Of a DNA stretch of 32,451 bases, positions 15,110-24,068 are shown in pieces. Position 1 is the stretch's first letter, and each line of letters opens with the position of its first letter. Source of the stretch: Oscillospiraceae bacterium. GTDB taxonomy: Bacteria; Bacillota; Clostridia; Oscillospirales; Ruminococcaceae. The stretch is from positions 1 to 32,451 of the forward strand of contig JAITFZ010000028.1 in assembly GCA_031280965.1 (NCBI GenBank), written 5' to 3'. The notes below the pieces were generated by a model. The model had not been told where the DNA came from. It did no database searches and saw nothing but the letters and a program-made list of their open reading frames with translations. A program made the position numbers and the translations under genes.

Positions 15110-15794
15110 AAACCCCTCCGAATCTTCTGCTTCTCTCCGAAAATTCTTTCAGCGCCTTTTCAAGTTCTTTCTTCCCGAAATCGGGCCACAGCGTATCTGT
15201 GTACACGTATTCCGCATACGCCGCCTGCCAAATAAGGAAGTTCGACAGACGCCGTTCGCCGCCGGTACGAATAATTAAATCCACATCGGGCATACCGGCA
15301 GTATAAAGATACCCGCCGAAGTCTTCTTCGCTGTATACATTTTTCCCTTCGGAAATTATTTTCCCGACCGCGTGAAGGATTTCGTTCCTGCCGCCGTAGT
15401 TAAGTGCGAGCGTGCAGGTTAATCCTGTGTTTTTCGCCGTAGCTTCTTCAGCTTCCCTCATTTTTTTCTGCGTGCTTTCAGGGAAAAAGCCGAGGTCACC
15501 GATGAAGCGAAGCCTCGCGTTCTTATCGTCCATCTCCCGAATATCATCGAGATATTCGTCGAACAGCTTTAACAGTGCTTCGATTTCATCTTTCGGGCGT
15601 TTTTGATTTTCGGTGGAAAAAGCATAAAAGGTCACATGGTTTAAACCCAGCTCAATGCAGTCATCGACACATTTCTTAAAGGCTTTTCCGCCCTCCCGAT
15701 GCCCAAACTTACGCGGAAGCCCGCGTTTCTTCGCCCAGCGCCCGTTTCCGTCCATTATAAAACCTACATGAACAGGTAAGTTTTTATGAATCAT
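15108..15794 (-). CDS. uppS: Undecaprenyl diphosphate synthase
   Basis: UppS adds eight isopentenyl units to farnesyl diphosphate to make the C55 lipid carrier for peptidoglycan and surface glycans. The 228-residue protein has the cis-prenyltransferase start MDGNGRWAKKR with catalytic D15, then the conserved YAFSTENQKRP, and the C-terminal substrate site RTGGERRLSNFLIWQAAYAE. The ending RRFGG is usual for the family, so the palindromic element directly behind it has not truncated it. AAGGAA precedes the ATG. Its product is also needed by the sugar-transferase operon at the right end of the window. Confidence 0.96.
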   Translation of the reverse strand: MIHKNLPVHVGFIMDGNGRWAKKRGLPRKFGHREGGKAFKKCVDDCIELGLNHVTFYAFSTENQKRPKDEIEALLKLFDEYLDDIREMDDKNARLRFIGDLGFFPESTQKKMREAEEATAKNTGLTCTLALNYGGRNEILHAVGKIISEGKNVYSEEDFGGYLYTAGMPDVDLIIRTGGERRLSNFLIWQAAYAEYVYTDTLWPDFGKKELEKALKEFSERSRRFGGV

Positions 15795-15824
15795 ATTTTT
15801 TTCCTTAATTGAGTATAATATCCG

Positions 15825-16379
15825 TCACACTTTCATGACTTCTTTTTCTTTTTCCGCACAGACTTTATCAATGTTTTCGATACCTTTGTCTGTGAGTTTC
15901 TGCATTTCTTTTTCGTAATTCTTCATGTCGTCTTCGGTTATTTCAGACTTTTTCTTCATATCCTTGAACTTTTCGAGAGCGTCGCGGCGGGCATTGCGAA
16001 CGGCAACTTTAGCATTCTCGCCGTACTTGCCGATTTGCTTGCAAATATCCTTTCTGCGCTCTTCCGTTAACTGCGGGAAAACAATACGCAGAGCCTTTCC
16101 GTCGTTGGTAGGATTAATCCCTATGTCGGATGCCATGATTGCTTTCTCGATAGCTTTAAGCGCGGTAGCGTCCCACGGCGTTACAACCAATATGCGCGCT
16201 TCCGTTACGGAAACTGCCGCCAGTGCGTTTATTGCGGTTGGCGCGCCGTAATAGTCCACGTTGATTTTGTCAAGTACTGCGGGATTTGCGCGTCCTGCTC
16301 TTATTGTGGAGAATTCAAACTCAAGCTGACTTATGATTTTCTCCATTTTTTCTGTTGCTTTTTTTACGATTTCACTCAT
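15825..16379 (-). CDS. frr: Ribosome recycling factor
   Basis: RRF splits post-termination ribosomes together with EF-G. The 184-residue protein shows the family features: EFSTIRAGRANPAVLDKI near the start, YYGAPTAINALA, then LTEERRKDICKQIGKYGENAKVAVRNARRD, and a long C-terminal helix. The length is typical. AAAGGA lies upstream of the ATG, and 19 nt separate it from pyrH and 30 nt from uppS, so the three are almost certainly cotranscribed. Confidence 0.97.
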   Translation of the reverse strand: MSEIVKKATEKMEKIISQLEFEFSTIRAGRANPAVLDKINVDYYGAPTAINALAAVSVTEARILVVTPWDATALKAIEKAIMASDIGINPTNDGKALRIVFPQLTEERRKDICKQIGKYGENAKVAVRNARRDALEKFKDMKKKSEITEDDMKNYEKEMQKLTDKGIENIDKVCAEKEKEVMKV

Positions 16380-16398
16380 TGTTGTATATTCCTTTCTG

Positions 16399-17109
16399 TT
16401 AAATTATAGTCGTTCCTATTTTTTCACCCATGACCGCGCGATAAATGTTATCGGGGTCGTCAAGGTTAAATACAATCAGCGGTATGTTATTTTCAAGGCA
16501 CATCGCCGCCGCCGTGCCGTCCATAACGCGCAGACCGTTGACTAAAATATCCTTATGCCTTAGATTTTCGTATTTTACCGCGTCCTTGAACTTATTCGGG
16601 TCTTTGTCAAAAACACCGTCAACCATAGTGGCTTTGAGCATTATGTCCGCTTCAAGCTCTGCCGCGCGCAATGCCGCCGCCGAGTCAGTAGAGAAGAACG
16701 GGTTGCCCGTACCGCATCCGAAAATGACAATTCTGCCTTTTTCAAAGTTCCTGAGTGCTTTCTGCCTTATGTAAGGCTCGGCAATTTGTGACATGTGAAT
16801 CGCCGTCTGTACCCTAACCTCGCATCCGAGGCTTTCAAGCGCGTCCCCGATTGCAAGCGCGTTCATCGCCGTAGCGAGCATACCAATCTGGTCGGCGCGG
16901 ACTTTATCCATGTTCACGCTGGTTCTGCCCCGCCAGAAGTTGCCGCCGCCAACGACAACGCCGATTTGCGCTCCTTTTTCATGGCACTTCTTTATGCTTT
17001 TGCAAATTGAAGTGACCGTTTTCATGTCAAGACCAATCTTTTTGTTTCCTCCGAGTGCTTCACCGGATAACTTCAGAACCACCCGCTTGTATTTAAGTTC
17101 CTCGCTCAT
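16399..17109 (-). CDS. pyrH: UMP kinase
   Basis: PyrH phosphorylates UMP to UDP in pyrimidine nucleotide synthesis. At 236 aa from the chosen start it has the amino-acid-kinase fold motifs VVLKLSGEAL, VVVGGGNFWRG, FGCGTGNPFFSTDSAAALRA, and the C-terminal VFNLDDPDNIYRAV. The frame extends 9 codons upstream to a TTG at 17136, but AAAGGA lies 12 nt before the ATG at 17109, copying the arrangement at dxr. Its leader contains the second copy of the 40-bp repeat, and about 100 nt separate it from hom. Confidence 0.96.
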   Translation of the reverse strand: MSEELKYKRVVLKLSGEALGGNKKIGLDMKTVTSICKSIKKCHEKGAQIGVVVGGGNFWRGRTSVNMDKVRADQIGMLATAMNALAIGDALESLGCEVRVQTAIHMSQIAEPYIRQKALRNFEKGRIVIFGCGTGNPFFSTDSAAALRAAELEADIMLKATMVDGVFDKDPNKFKDAVKYENLRHKDILVNGLRVMDGTAAAMCLENNIPLIVFNLDDPDNIYRAVMGEKIGTTII

Positions 17110-17144
17110 ATTTTCATAAAGTCCTTTCTTCACCAACGAGAAAT

Positions 17145-17184
17145 GAAAACAACATTTTCCCCGTTTCGGCTGTATTTTGTTTCA
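17145..17184 (-). repeat. 40-bp leader repeat, copy 2 (pyrH)
   Basis: The partner of 13616-13655 (38 of 40 identical). A second, shorter block of similarity covers the ribosome site up to the start codon (AAAGGACTTT followed by AAAATATG). The middle parts of the two leaders are unrelated. The shared architecture therefore consists of two conserved blocks around a variable spacer. Confidence 0.75.
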
Positions 17185-17212
17185 CCTTTGATTGTTATCA
17201 GGACTTCGCGCC

Positions 17213-18427
17213 CTACGTTATATCTAAAATTTGTATTTTCCCTTTTACATCTAAGTTTTCGCATTTTCTGTCAAGTTCTTCTCGTGTTATTTCCGCTGTC
17301 ACAAAGGCGATTTCGCCCTCCGGCGTGTTCTTGCGATTCAGGAAAGCGACTTCACCAAACAACGCTTTAACATTTTTTCTGCTCGTATTCATCAGGCGCA
17401 GATAGAATCTGTGCTTCTGCTTTCTGTAATCGGCAACGCAACCGGCGCGGTAAGCGTCCCAAATAAGGCTTTTGCTTTCGGATTTTAAGGCGTTCAGAAT
17501 ATCCGCGACAACTGCGCTTGCCGTCGGGTATTTACCCGCGCCTCTACCGTAAAATACGACTTCCCCCGTTGCCTCGCCCCTGACTAAAATTGCGTTGAAT
17601 ACATCATCTACACCGGAAAGCTGACTTTCAAACGGCACGAAATTCGGACATACGGTAATTTCCAGCTTTTTATCATCAATCCTGCAAGCCGACGCAATGA
17701 GTTTAATCACACCGCCCCAGTCCGTGGCGTACTCGGCGTCTTCTTTGGTTATTGACGTTACACCCTCGGTGTATACATCTTCAGGGTAAATATGGTTTCC
17801 GAAGATGAGCGACGCCAATATACAGATTTTACGACAGGCATCCCCGCCGCTTATGTCGGCTTCGGGGTCACGCTCGGCATAACCCAGTTCCTGCGCTTTT
17901 GCAAGAACCTCCGAGAACTCCGCGCCCTCTTTCAGCATTTTTGTTAAAATATAGTTAGTTGTGCCGTTGAGTATGCCGGCGATTGAAATTATTTCATCGG
18001 ACATAAGGCATTGCCCGAGCGGTCTTATTATGGGGATTCCGCCGCCTACACTGGCTTCAAAGAAGAAGCTGACGTTCTTCTCACGCGCAATCTTCAAAAG
18101 CTCCGCGCCTTTGGTTGCAACGAGTTCCTTATTAGATGTGACAACGCTCTTCCCCGCTTCAAGGGCACGCTTTACGCAATCATACGCAAAGGTGTTCCCG
18201 CCTATCAGCTCGGCAACGACCGTAATTTCGGGGTCGTTTGCGATTACATCAAAGTTTTTGACGAATTTATCCGCATAAGGACTATCGGGGAAATCCCGAA
18301 TATCAAGAATGTATTTTATATCAAGCTCTTTACCTATATTTTTTTCGTAACTGCTTTTGTTTTTGCAGAAAACCTCGACCGTTCCCGAACCTACGGTTCC
18401 AAATCCGAGTATTGCGATTTTTGACAT
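17213..18427 (-). CDS. hom: Homoserine dehydrogenase
   Basis: Hom reduces aspartate semialdehyde to homoserine on the way to threonine and methionine. The 404-residue protein has the N-terminal NAD(P)-binding GFGTVGSG (8-15), the substrate-domain signature GILNGTTNYIL and the catalytic region GYAERDPEADISGGDACRK. The C-terminal 80 residues look like an ACT regulatory domain (YLRLMNTSRKNVKALFGEV), suggesting threonine feedback inhibition. AAAGGA precedes the ATG. No thrB or thrC adjoins it. I see no T-box or other leader structure in the 29-nt gap upstream. Confidence 0.95.
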   Translation of the reverse strand: MSKIAILGFGTVGSGTVEVFCKNKSSYEKNIGKELDIKYILDIRDFPDSPYADKFVKNFDVIANDPEITVVAELIGGNTFAYDCVKRALEAGKSVVTSNKELVATKGAELLKIAREKNVSFFFEASVGGGIPIIRPLGQCLMSDEIISIAGILNGTTNYILTKMLKEGAEFSEVLAKAQELGYAERDPEADISGGDACRKICILASLIFGNHIYPEDVYTEGVTSITKEDAEYATDWGGVIKLIASACRIDDKKLEITVCPNFVPFESQLSGVDDVFNAILVRGEATGEVVFYGRGAGKYPTASAVVADILNALKSESKSLIWDAYRAGCVADYRKQKHRFYLRLMNTSRKNVKALFGEVAFLNRKNTPEGEIAFVTAEITREELDRKCENLDVKGKIQILDIT

Positions 18428-18456
18428 TTATTCTTATCCTTTCAACTGCTGTAGTA

Positions 18457-19326
18457 TTAATGATTCCTTCCGAAATGCTGAACATAATACCGCCGCCCGT
18501 CCATATCGTATGCCGCCACACCTAAAAGGTCAAACTTTTCCGCTAATATATTCTGCCTGTGCGTGGGTGAGTTCATCCAGCTTTCCATGACTCTCTCCGG
18601 GTCGTACCATGCCGCGCCTTCATGTGAATGTCCGCCGTTTGCAAGATTTTCCCCCGCTGACTGATAGTTTATGCCCAATTCCTGAATCGAGGTTATATAT
18701 CTGGTTCCGTCGGGTCTGTTGTGTCCCAAATCGGTGTGCGCGGCGTGTTCAATTACTCTGATTTTCGCGGAAACAGTATAATTTTCGTCCCACCTGAGCT
18801 TGTGTAATCCCGCCTTTACCCTCTCCGCGTTAACCATCGTGAAAATTTCATATGCTATATCGTCTTGAAAAATTCCGTTGCCTGCAGGCGGCGGGGTTGC
18901 CGAAGTTACCCGAGTTGTGGTTGCGGGCGGGGCGGTAGTGGTGATGCGGGTTGTGGTTGTAGTTGTTGCGGGAGGAGTGGTCGCTGTGGTTGCGGGAGGA
19001 GTGGTCGCTGTGGTTACGGGAGGAGTGGTCGCTGTGGTTGCAGGAGGAAGTGTGGTGGTGGTGGTGGTTGTAATCGTTGTAATCGTTGTAGTTGTTGTAG
19101 TTGTTGTAGTTGTTGTAGTTGTAGTTGTAGTTGTAGTTGTAGTTGTTGTAGTCGTTGTGGTCGCGGGCGGAATGGTGGTTACAGGCGGGATTTCGGGTAC
19201 TGCGGGAACGGGGTCAGCCTCTGCGATTACGGAATAGGTTTCCGCAGTTTCCAACTCATTCAAACCACAGGAACAAACCATCATCAAAGCTATACACATA
19301 ATCATACATAAATATGCTTTTCTCAC
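18457..19326 (-). CDS. CAP/SCP-domain lipoprotein with poly-Thr stalk
   Basis: The product (289 aa) has three parts. First is a lipoprotein signal with a lipobox-like VCSC. Next comes a Thr/Pro-rich stalk of about 90 residues containing some 26 consecutive Thr and then TTATTPPA-type repeats. Last is a C-terminal CAP (SCP/PR-1) domain with the family's MVNAERVKAGLHKLRWDE start, IEHAAHTDLGHNRPDG and ESWMNSPTHRQNIL. Such bacterial proteins are surface-displayed and of unclear function; the stalk probably spans the wall and may be glycosylated (inference). GGAGG at 19336-19340 directly touches the ATG at 19333-19335, too close to serve it, but lies 9 nt before a GTG at 19326, which I take as the start. 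Confidence 0.87.
   Translation of the reverse strand: MRKAYLCMIMCIALMMVCSCGLNELETAETYSVIAEADPVPAVPEIPPVTTIPPATTTTTTTTTTTTTTTTTTTTTTTTTTITTITTTTTTTLPPATTATTPPVTTATTPPATTATTPPATTTTTTRITTTAPPATTTRVTSATPPPAGNGIFQDDIAYEIFTMVNAERVKAGLHKLRWDENYTVSAKIRVIEHAAHTDLGHNRPDGTRYITSIQELGINYQSAGENLANGGHSHEGAAWYDPERVMESWMNSPTHRQNILAEKFDLLGVAAYDMDGRRYYVQHFGRNH
18960..19165. repeat. Trinucleotide and 24-bp repeats in the CAP protein gene
   Basis: From about 19050 to 19160 the plus strand is an almost pure run of GTT, GTA and GTG triplets. From about 18965 to 19045 a 24-bp unit containing GGAGGAGTGGTCGCTGTG is repeated three times. All of it encodes the Thr/Pro stalk. Such tracts tend to change length by slippage. 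Confidence 0.85.
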
Positions 19327-19350
19327 GCTAAACATCCTCCGTGAAAAATT

Positions 19351-19390
19351 GAAATAAAAATAAAAAACGTGCTACACCTAAGTATAGCAC
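19351..19390 (-). terminator. Intrinsic terminator of uvrA
   Basis: On the minus strand GTGCTATAC-TTAG-GTGTAGCAC forms a 9-bp stem (one G-T pair) directly followed by GTTTTTTATTTTTATTT. It lies 14 nt behind the uvrA stop and separates uvrA from the CAP lipoprotein gene. Confidence 0.9.
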
Positions 19391-19403
19391 ATTTCCCACT
19401 TTT

Positions 19404-22301
19404 TTACAAGTCCTTTTTTCTTTTCGCGGTTTTACTTTCTGCTTTTTCGACTTTACCTGCTGTTTTGCTCATTGTTCTGCCGTTGAACGCCTTCTTCAAA
19501 TACTGCCCCGTAAAAGATTCCTTCTTCTTCGTTAACTCCTCCGGCGTTCCCTCCGCTATGACGTAACCGCCCTTATCGCCGCCTTCCGGTCCGAGGTCTA
19601 TTATATAGTCGGCAGTTTTGATTATATCCAAATTATGCTCGATTACAACAACCGTGTTCCCGCCCTCAACAAGCTTTTGAAGCACATCGATAAGCTTATG
19701 CACATCGGCGGTGTGAAGTCCCGTTGTAGGCTCGTCAAGAATGTAAATCGTGCGTCCCGTTGCCCTTTTCGCGAGTTCTGCGGCAAGCTTGACCCGTTGC
19801 GCTTCACCTCCTGATAGAGTGGTAGCCGATTGTCCGATTTTTATGTAACCAAGCCCGACATCATAGAGGGTTTGCATTTTCTTCGCAATTCGCGGGATAT
19901 TCTCGAAGAAGCTGATTCCCTCCTCAACAGTCATTTCAAGCACTTCATATATGTTCTTGCCTTTGTACACGACTTCGAGAGTTTCGCGGTTGTATCTCTG
20001 CCCCTTGCAAACATCGCACGGCACATAAATATCAGGCAGAAAGTGCATTTCAATCTTGATAATACCGTCACCCTCACACGCTTCACATCGTCCGCCGCGC
20101 ACGTTGAAAGAGAAGCGGCCGGTCGAAAAGCCTTTCATCTTAGCCGTATTTGTAGACGCATAAAGGTCGCGTATGTCGGTGAATACTCCGGTGTAAGTCG
20201 CGGGGTTGGAACGCGGGGTTCTGCCTATTGGCGACTGGTCGATGTCGATAACCTTATCAAGATGTTCCTCGCCTGTAATTCGCGAGAATTTCCCGGGTTT
20301 TGTACGAGCGCGGTTAAGCCTGCCTACGAGATATTTAAAGACAATTTCGTTAATTAAAGAACTCTTTCCGCTCCCCGAAACACCCGTCACGCAAGTCAGA
20401 ATACCGAGCGGAATCTTCACGTCTATGTTTTTGAGGTTGTTTTCCTCTGCGCCGCGTACTTCAAGACAACGACCGTCGGGCTTTCGGCGAGTTTTCGGAA
20501 CCGGAATCTTCTTCTTGCCCGAAAGATACTGACCTGTCACGGAATTCCCGCAGTTAAGAACGTCATCCATATTGCCGGCGCAGACTATTTCGCCGCCGTG
20601 AATTCCCGCGCCCGGACCGATGTCTACTATATAGTCAGCGGCGTACATGGTTTCTTCGTCGTGTTCAACCACAATAAGCGTGTTGCCGAGGTCGCGCAGA
20701 CGCTTTAAGGTCGCGATGAGCTTGTCGTTGTCGCGCTGGTGCAGACCTATGCTCGGCTCGTCAAGAATATAAAGTACACCCATCAGCGAGCTTCCTATTT
20801 GCGTAGCAAGGCGAATCCGCTGGCTTTCACCACCGGACAGCGTTCCCGCCGCCCGTGATAAATTCAGGTAGCCGAGCCCCACACTTCTCAGGAAGCCGAG
20901 CCGCTCCATAATTTCTTTGATAATCTGCTCAGCGATAAGCGTTTCCCGTTCCGACATTTCAGCGTTCTCACTGAACACAAGCGCTTCCTCTATGCTCATC
21001 TTACAAAAATCGCTGATATTTATTCCCGAAACTGTGACGGAGAGCGCCTCTTTGTTAAGCCGCTCGCCTTTACACGACGGACAAAGCACATCGCTCATGA
21101 GGAGTTGTATTTCTTCGCGTGAATGGTTGCTGCCCGTTTCGCGGAAACGCCGCTCAAGATTGTTTACAAGCCCCTCAAATTCAGCCGTGTACTTTCCGCG
21201 ACCGTTTTCGTATGAACGCTGAACTTCTATTTTTTCGCCGTTTGTACCGTAAAGGATGACGTTGAGCGCGTCTTGTGAGAGTTTCTTCACCGGCGCGGTT
21301 AACGAGAACTTGTAATGCTTAGCTAACGCATCAAAGTACATCTGAGCAATCGAACCGTCGGTATAAGTCCAGCCGGACGCTCTGATTGCACCTCCTTTGA
21401 TTGAAATGTCTTTGTCGGGCATAATCAGTTCGGGGTCAATCCGCATGAACGTGCCGAGCCCCGAGCATTTCTGACACGCGCCGTAAGGGTTATTGAAAGA
21501 GAACATACGCGGTTCCAGCGCCTCAATGCTTACGCCGTGTTCGGGGCAGGCGTAATTCTGCGAGAAGCTGAGTTCCTCGTCCTCTCCTGTATCCACGAAA
21601 ATCAAACCGTCGGTCAGGCTCCCCGCAGTTTCCAAGCTTTCGGAAAGGCGCGATTTAATGTCAGGTTTAATTACAAGCCTGTCAACCACGACTTCTATGT
21701 TATGCTTGATGTTCTTGTCAAGCTTGATTTTCTCGGAAAGGTCGTAAATACTGCCGTCGATTCTGACACGAACATAACCCTGTTTGCGGATTTGGTCTAA
21801 TTCTTTCTGATACTCACCTTTTCTTCCGCGTACAATAGGCGCTAAAATCTGAATCTTCGCTCCTTGCGGCAGAACGAGAATTTGGTCAACAATTTGGTCT
21901 ATTGTCTGCTGTTTTATCTCTCTGTTGCAGACGGGACAATGCGGTATTCCTATTCGCGCATATAAAAGCCTCAGATAGTCATAAATCTCTGTGACTGTTC
22001 CGACTGTGGAACGCGGGTTGCGCGAGGTTGTTTTCTGGTCAATGGAAATTGCGGGACTAAGCCCCTCGATACTATCTACGTTCGGCTTTTCCATCTGCCC
22101 CAAAAATTGCCGCGCATAGGACGAAAGACTCTCAATATATCTTCTTTGCCCGTCGGCATAAATAGTGTCAAACGCAAGCGAGGACTTTCCTGAACCGGAA
22201 AGCCCCGTCATAACGATTAACTTATCCCTCGGCAGTTCGAGGTCTATGTTTTTCAGGTTGTGTTCACGTGCGCCGCGGATTGTGATTTTACTGATTGGCA
22301 T
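19404..22301 (-). CDS. uvrA: Excinuclease ABC subunit A
   Basis: UvrA is the damage-sensing ATPase of nucleotide excision repair. The 965-residue protein has two ABC ATPase modules with Walker [10 protein letters not shown] (near 33) and GVSGSGKSS, signature motifs TLSGGESQR and TLSGGEAQR, the first zinc module starting CPVCNREI, and the second zinc finger CEACEGDG...CDVCKGQRY. The C-terminus has a basic Lys/Arg tail. uvrB and uvrC are not adjacent. The ribosome site AGGAGA lies 13 nt upstream, a little far. A strong terminator follows the gene. Confidence 0.97.
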   Translation of the reverse strand: MPISKITIRGAREHNLKNIDLELPRDKLIVMTGLSGSGKSSLAFDTIYADGQRRYIESLSSYARQFLGQMEKPNVDSIEGLSPAISIDQKTTSRNPRSTVGTVTEIYDYLRLLYARIGIPHCPVCNREIKQQTIDQIVDQILVLPQGAKIQILAPIVRGRKGEYQKELDQIRKQGYVRVRIDGSIYDLSEKIKLDKNIKHNIEVVVDRLVIKPDIKSRLSESLETAGSLTDGLIFVDTGEDEELSFSQNYACPEHGVSIEALEPRMFSFNNPYGACQKCSGLGTFMRIDPELIMPDKDISIKGGAIRASGWTYTDGSIAQMYFDALAKHYKFSLTAPVKKLSQDALNVILYGTNGEKIEVQRSYENGRGKYTAEFEGLVNNLERRFRETGSNHSREEIQLLMSDVLCPSCKGERLNKEALSVTVSGINISDFCKMSIEEALVFSENAEMSERETLIAEQIIKEIMERLGFLRSVGLGYLNLSRAAGTLSGGESQRIRLATQIGSSLMGVLYILDEPSIGLHQRDNDKLIATLKRLRDLGNTLIVVEHDEETMYAADYIVDIGPGAGIHGGEIVCAGNMDDVLNCGNSVTGQYLSGKKKIPVPKTRRKPDGRCLEVRGAEENNLKNIDVKIPLGILTCVTGVSGSGKSSLINEIVFKYLVGRLNRARTKPGKFSRITGEEHLDKVIDIDQSPIGRTPRSNPATYTGVFTDIRDLYASTNTAKMKGFSTGRFSFNVRGGRCEACEGDGIIKIEMHFLPDIYVPCDVCKGQRYNRETLEVVYKGKNIYEVLEMTVEEGISFFENIPRIAKKMQTLYDVGLGYIKIGQSATTLSGGEAQRVKLAAELAKRATGRTIYILDEPTTGLHTADVHKLIDVLQKLVEGGNTVVVIEHNLDIIKTADYIIDLGPEGGDKGGYVIAEGTPEELTKKKESFTGQYLKKAFNGRTMSKTAGKVEKAESKTAKRKKDL

Positions 22302-22321
22302 ATAAACTTTTAGTTCTCCTG

Positions 22322-22846
22322 TTATTTTTCTATATAAATTCCATAGTCAAGAATTACGTTTCCGTCACTGTCTTTTTCGCTAAAGCGCGGACAATTATAA
22401 CGTTCAAAGTGATAAAGATATTTTTTATCGTCGTACTTGAAATTTCCCATATTATTTTTCTTTAATTCTTCTGCGCATTTTTCGTGCATGCCGTAAATAC
22501 TGCCATCGTCATGACTACCCTTAATCCAGCAGATTCCGACGTCGCCGCCCTCTAAATCAAGAAATTCGTAACCCTCGGGGACATCGGTGTCCGGCGGCAG
22601 GAACATACCTATCCAGTACTCGAAATCATCGTCAGTCCTGTTGCAGCGCATAAAACCGAGACAGCCGTTTTCGATGTTCTCCGTTGTGCCGAGTTTTTCG
22701 AGAACCTCGAACCGGTCGTTTGGAAACCACTCACTCCATTTTGCACCGTACCCGCCGTTTTCATCCCGGTCTGAATTCTTATAGCGCTTACCGATTAAGC
22801 GCAGTGCGGGAAGGCTTTCCTTGTAGGTTTTAATAATTTCTGCCAT
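22322..22846 (-). CDS. GyrI-like / AraC effector-binding domain protein
   Basis: A 174-residue stand-alone protein of the GyrI-like, bacterial transcription-activator effector-binding fold. Recognisable parts are the start ([11 protein letters not shown]), the middle [34 protein letters not shown] split over two strands, and the ending FERYNCPRF...[10 protein letters not shown]. No DNA-binding domain is attached, so it binds a ligand without being a regulator itself. A ribosome site AAAGGAGG precedes it, 16 nt after the DUF3788 gene. It is the last gene of the accessory set before uvrA. The substrate is unknown; such folds bind hydrophobic cationic compounds. Confidence 0.8.
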   Translation of the reverse strand: MAEIIKTYKESLPALRLIGKRYKNSDRDENGGYGAKWSEWFPNDRFEVLEKLGTTENIENGCLGFMRCNRTDDDFEYWIGMFLPPDTDVPEGYEFLDLEGGDVGICWIKGSHDDGSIYGMHEKCAEELKKNNMGNFKYDDKKYLYHFERYNCPRFSEKDSDGNVILDYGIYIEK

Positions 22847-22862
22847 TTTTCCTCCTTTGGAA

Positions 22863-23294
22863 TTAATTTTTCGGCTTTAATTTAACCCCGCAAAGCCGTT
22901 TAAAATCCTCAAATTCTGATTCTTTTTCAATTCTGAACATGAAATATTTCCCGACTTTCATGAAGTCGCCTGCGTTTTGGTAGCAATCACGAATTTCCGC
23001 CGAAAGCTCCGGCAGAATCGCTTCTGCTTCTTCACTGAGTTTATATGCTATTACCATAAAGACAGAGAAACCGCCGACCTCGGGATAAAACGTACCGAGA
23101 GCCTGTCCGCTTTTCTGAAATTTTACATTCCAGCCCGGCGCGCCCGAACAAACGCTGAACGTCATTTTCGGTTTTGCTTTGTAAGTATTCTCCATAAAGT
23201 CAAACAGAGATTTCCACAGGGGATTATTGATATAATTCTCAATTTCCTCGTATCGGGGCTGGTGCGAAGCGGGAAATAAAACGTGCCAATCCAT
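22863..23294 (-). CDS. DUF3788 family protein
   Basis: A 143-residue cytoplasmic protein with the hallmarks of DUF3788: an early NPLWKSLFDFMENTYKAKP, the GAPGWNVKFQKSGQALGTFYP core and a basic ending. Function is unknown; the fold is thought to resemble small ligand-binding domains. It starts three bases after the PPOX gene stops and is followed closely by the GyrI-like gene, so it belongs to the same transcript. Confidence 0.75.
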   Translation of the reverse strand: MDWHVLFPASHQPRYEEIENYINNPLWKSLFDFMENTYKAKPKMTFSVCSGAPGWNVKFQKSGQALGTFYPEVGGFSVFMVIAYKLSEEAEAILPELSAEIRDCYQNAGDFMKVGKYFMFRIEKESEFEDFKRLCGVKLKPKN

Positions 23295-23297
23295 CTT

Positions 23298-23705
23298 TTA
23301 TAATCCGCCCTTTTCTTCAATCCAATCAATAAATAAAGAATACCTTTTTGTTGTGAATTTCATGACGCAGTAATCCGGGTCATCGTGTCCTTTGAAATGA
23401 TGTTCCAACCCCTCGTACCACATTTCTTTTTTAACATCAGGGTCGGTTAGGATTTCAATGTCGCCGGAAAACGAAACGCTGTAGCTTTCCGAGCCGAAGC
23501 ATACGCAGGCACGGTTGCAATTTTCAATGCGTTTTGCCTTATTGCTGCCAAGTCCTCCGCAGAATATAATCGACTTAATGCCGTCCGCATGTGAAACGGT
23601 CAGAACGGATGACGAGGGATAGCCGTCCTTATCAATGAGTGTGAGTACGCAGTCGCGCTGTTTAAGTATAATTTCCGCCGCTTTTTTAGTTAATTCTTTA
23701 TCCAT
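23298..23705 (-). CDS. Pyridoxamine 5'-phosphate oxidase-fold protein
   Basis: A 135-residue split-barrel flavin-binding protein of the PNPOx-like kind (general stress protein 26 type). Seen are the N-terminal helix and first strands (AAEIILKQRDCVLTLIDKDG, PSSSVLTV), the SNKAKRIENCNRACVCF segment and the ending KFTTKRYSLFIDW. It probably binds FMN or F420; the substrate is unknown. The frame could start at a GTG (23717), but the ATG at 23705 overlaps the stop of the zinc-ribbon gene as TGATG and has GGTGG 8 nt upstream, so translation is coupled. Confidence 0.82.
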   Translation of the reverse strand: MDKELTKKAAEIILKQRDCVLTLIDKDGYPSSSVLTVSHADGIKSIIFCGGLGSNKAKRIENCNRACVCFGSESYSVSFSGDIEILTDPDVKKEMWYEGLEHHFKGHDDPDYCVMKFTTKRYSLFIDWIEEKGGL

Positions 23706-23968
23706 CAGCTCGCCCACCTTTTTAGCTTAGGATAACTCAACAGCATATCCTTCCTCGCCTCGTCAGCAGTTTTAAACACACCCGCTTCAATTACGTAAGG
23801 AATACAAAGCTCAACCATTTGCTCCATAGTCGTGCTTTCATCTGTGAACGCACCGTCTTTGTAGCAGTAATGGCAATAATCCGCGCTCATGCTCCCGTCC
23901 TTTTCCGTGCCGTATTGTTCGCCCTGCATGGGCATCATGCAACTTTGACAAAAAATTATTTTTCCCAT
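23705..23968 (-). CDS. Putative zinc-ribbon protein
   Basis: An 87-residue protein with C-QS-C near the start (FCQSCMMPM) and a second pair YCHYCYKDG, the pattern of the putative zinc-ribbon family (zinc_ribbon_2, PF12674 kind). The C-terminal half is helical. A textbook AGGAGG ribosome site precedes the ATG. It is the first gene of the four-gene set zinc ribbon - PPOX - DUF3788 - GyrI-like. Function is unknown; these small proteins often accompany effector-binding or stress genes. Confidence 0.82.
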   Translation of the reverse strand: MGKIIFCQSCMMPMQGEQYGTEKDGSMSADYCHYCYKDGAFTDESTTMEQMVELCIPYVIEAGVFKTADEARKDMLLSYPKLKRWAS

Positions 23969-24012
23969 GTTTTCCTCCTATAAAATATAATATTCTGATT
24001 TTATCATATTGA

Positions 24013-24043
24013 ATAGGACAACTGTATGTCATATTTGAAATAA
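24013..24043 (-). promoter_or_regulatory. Possible promoter of the zinc-ribbon gene set
   Basis: On the minus strand ATGACA is followed after 18 bp by TATGAT, upstream of the AGGAGG-ATG of the zinc-ribbon gene. The -35 box is imperfect and the region is AT-rich, so this is tentative. Confidence 0.4.
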
Positions 24044-24068
24044 ATTTTATGCGCCGTTAAAATATATT

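Noticed and set aside
18960-19165. Possible CRISPR or minisatellite array
   Set aside because: Units are multiples of three within a reading frame and there are no unique spacers.
18865-19311. Gly/Cys- and Val-rich open frames opposite the CAP lipoprotein
   Set aside because: They are complements of the Thr/Pro codon repeats and have no ribosome site; the opposite strand encodes a recognisable domain.
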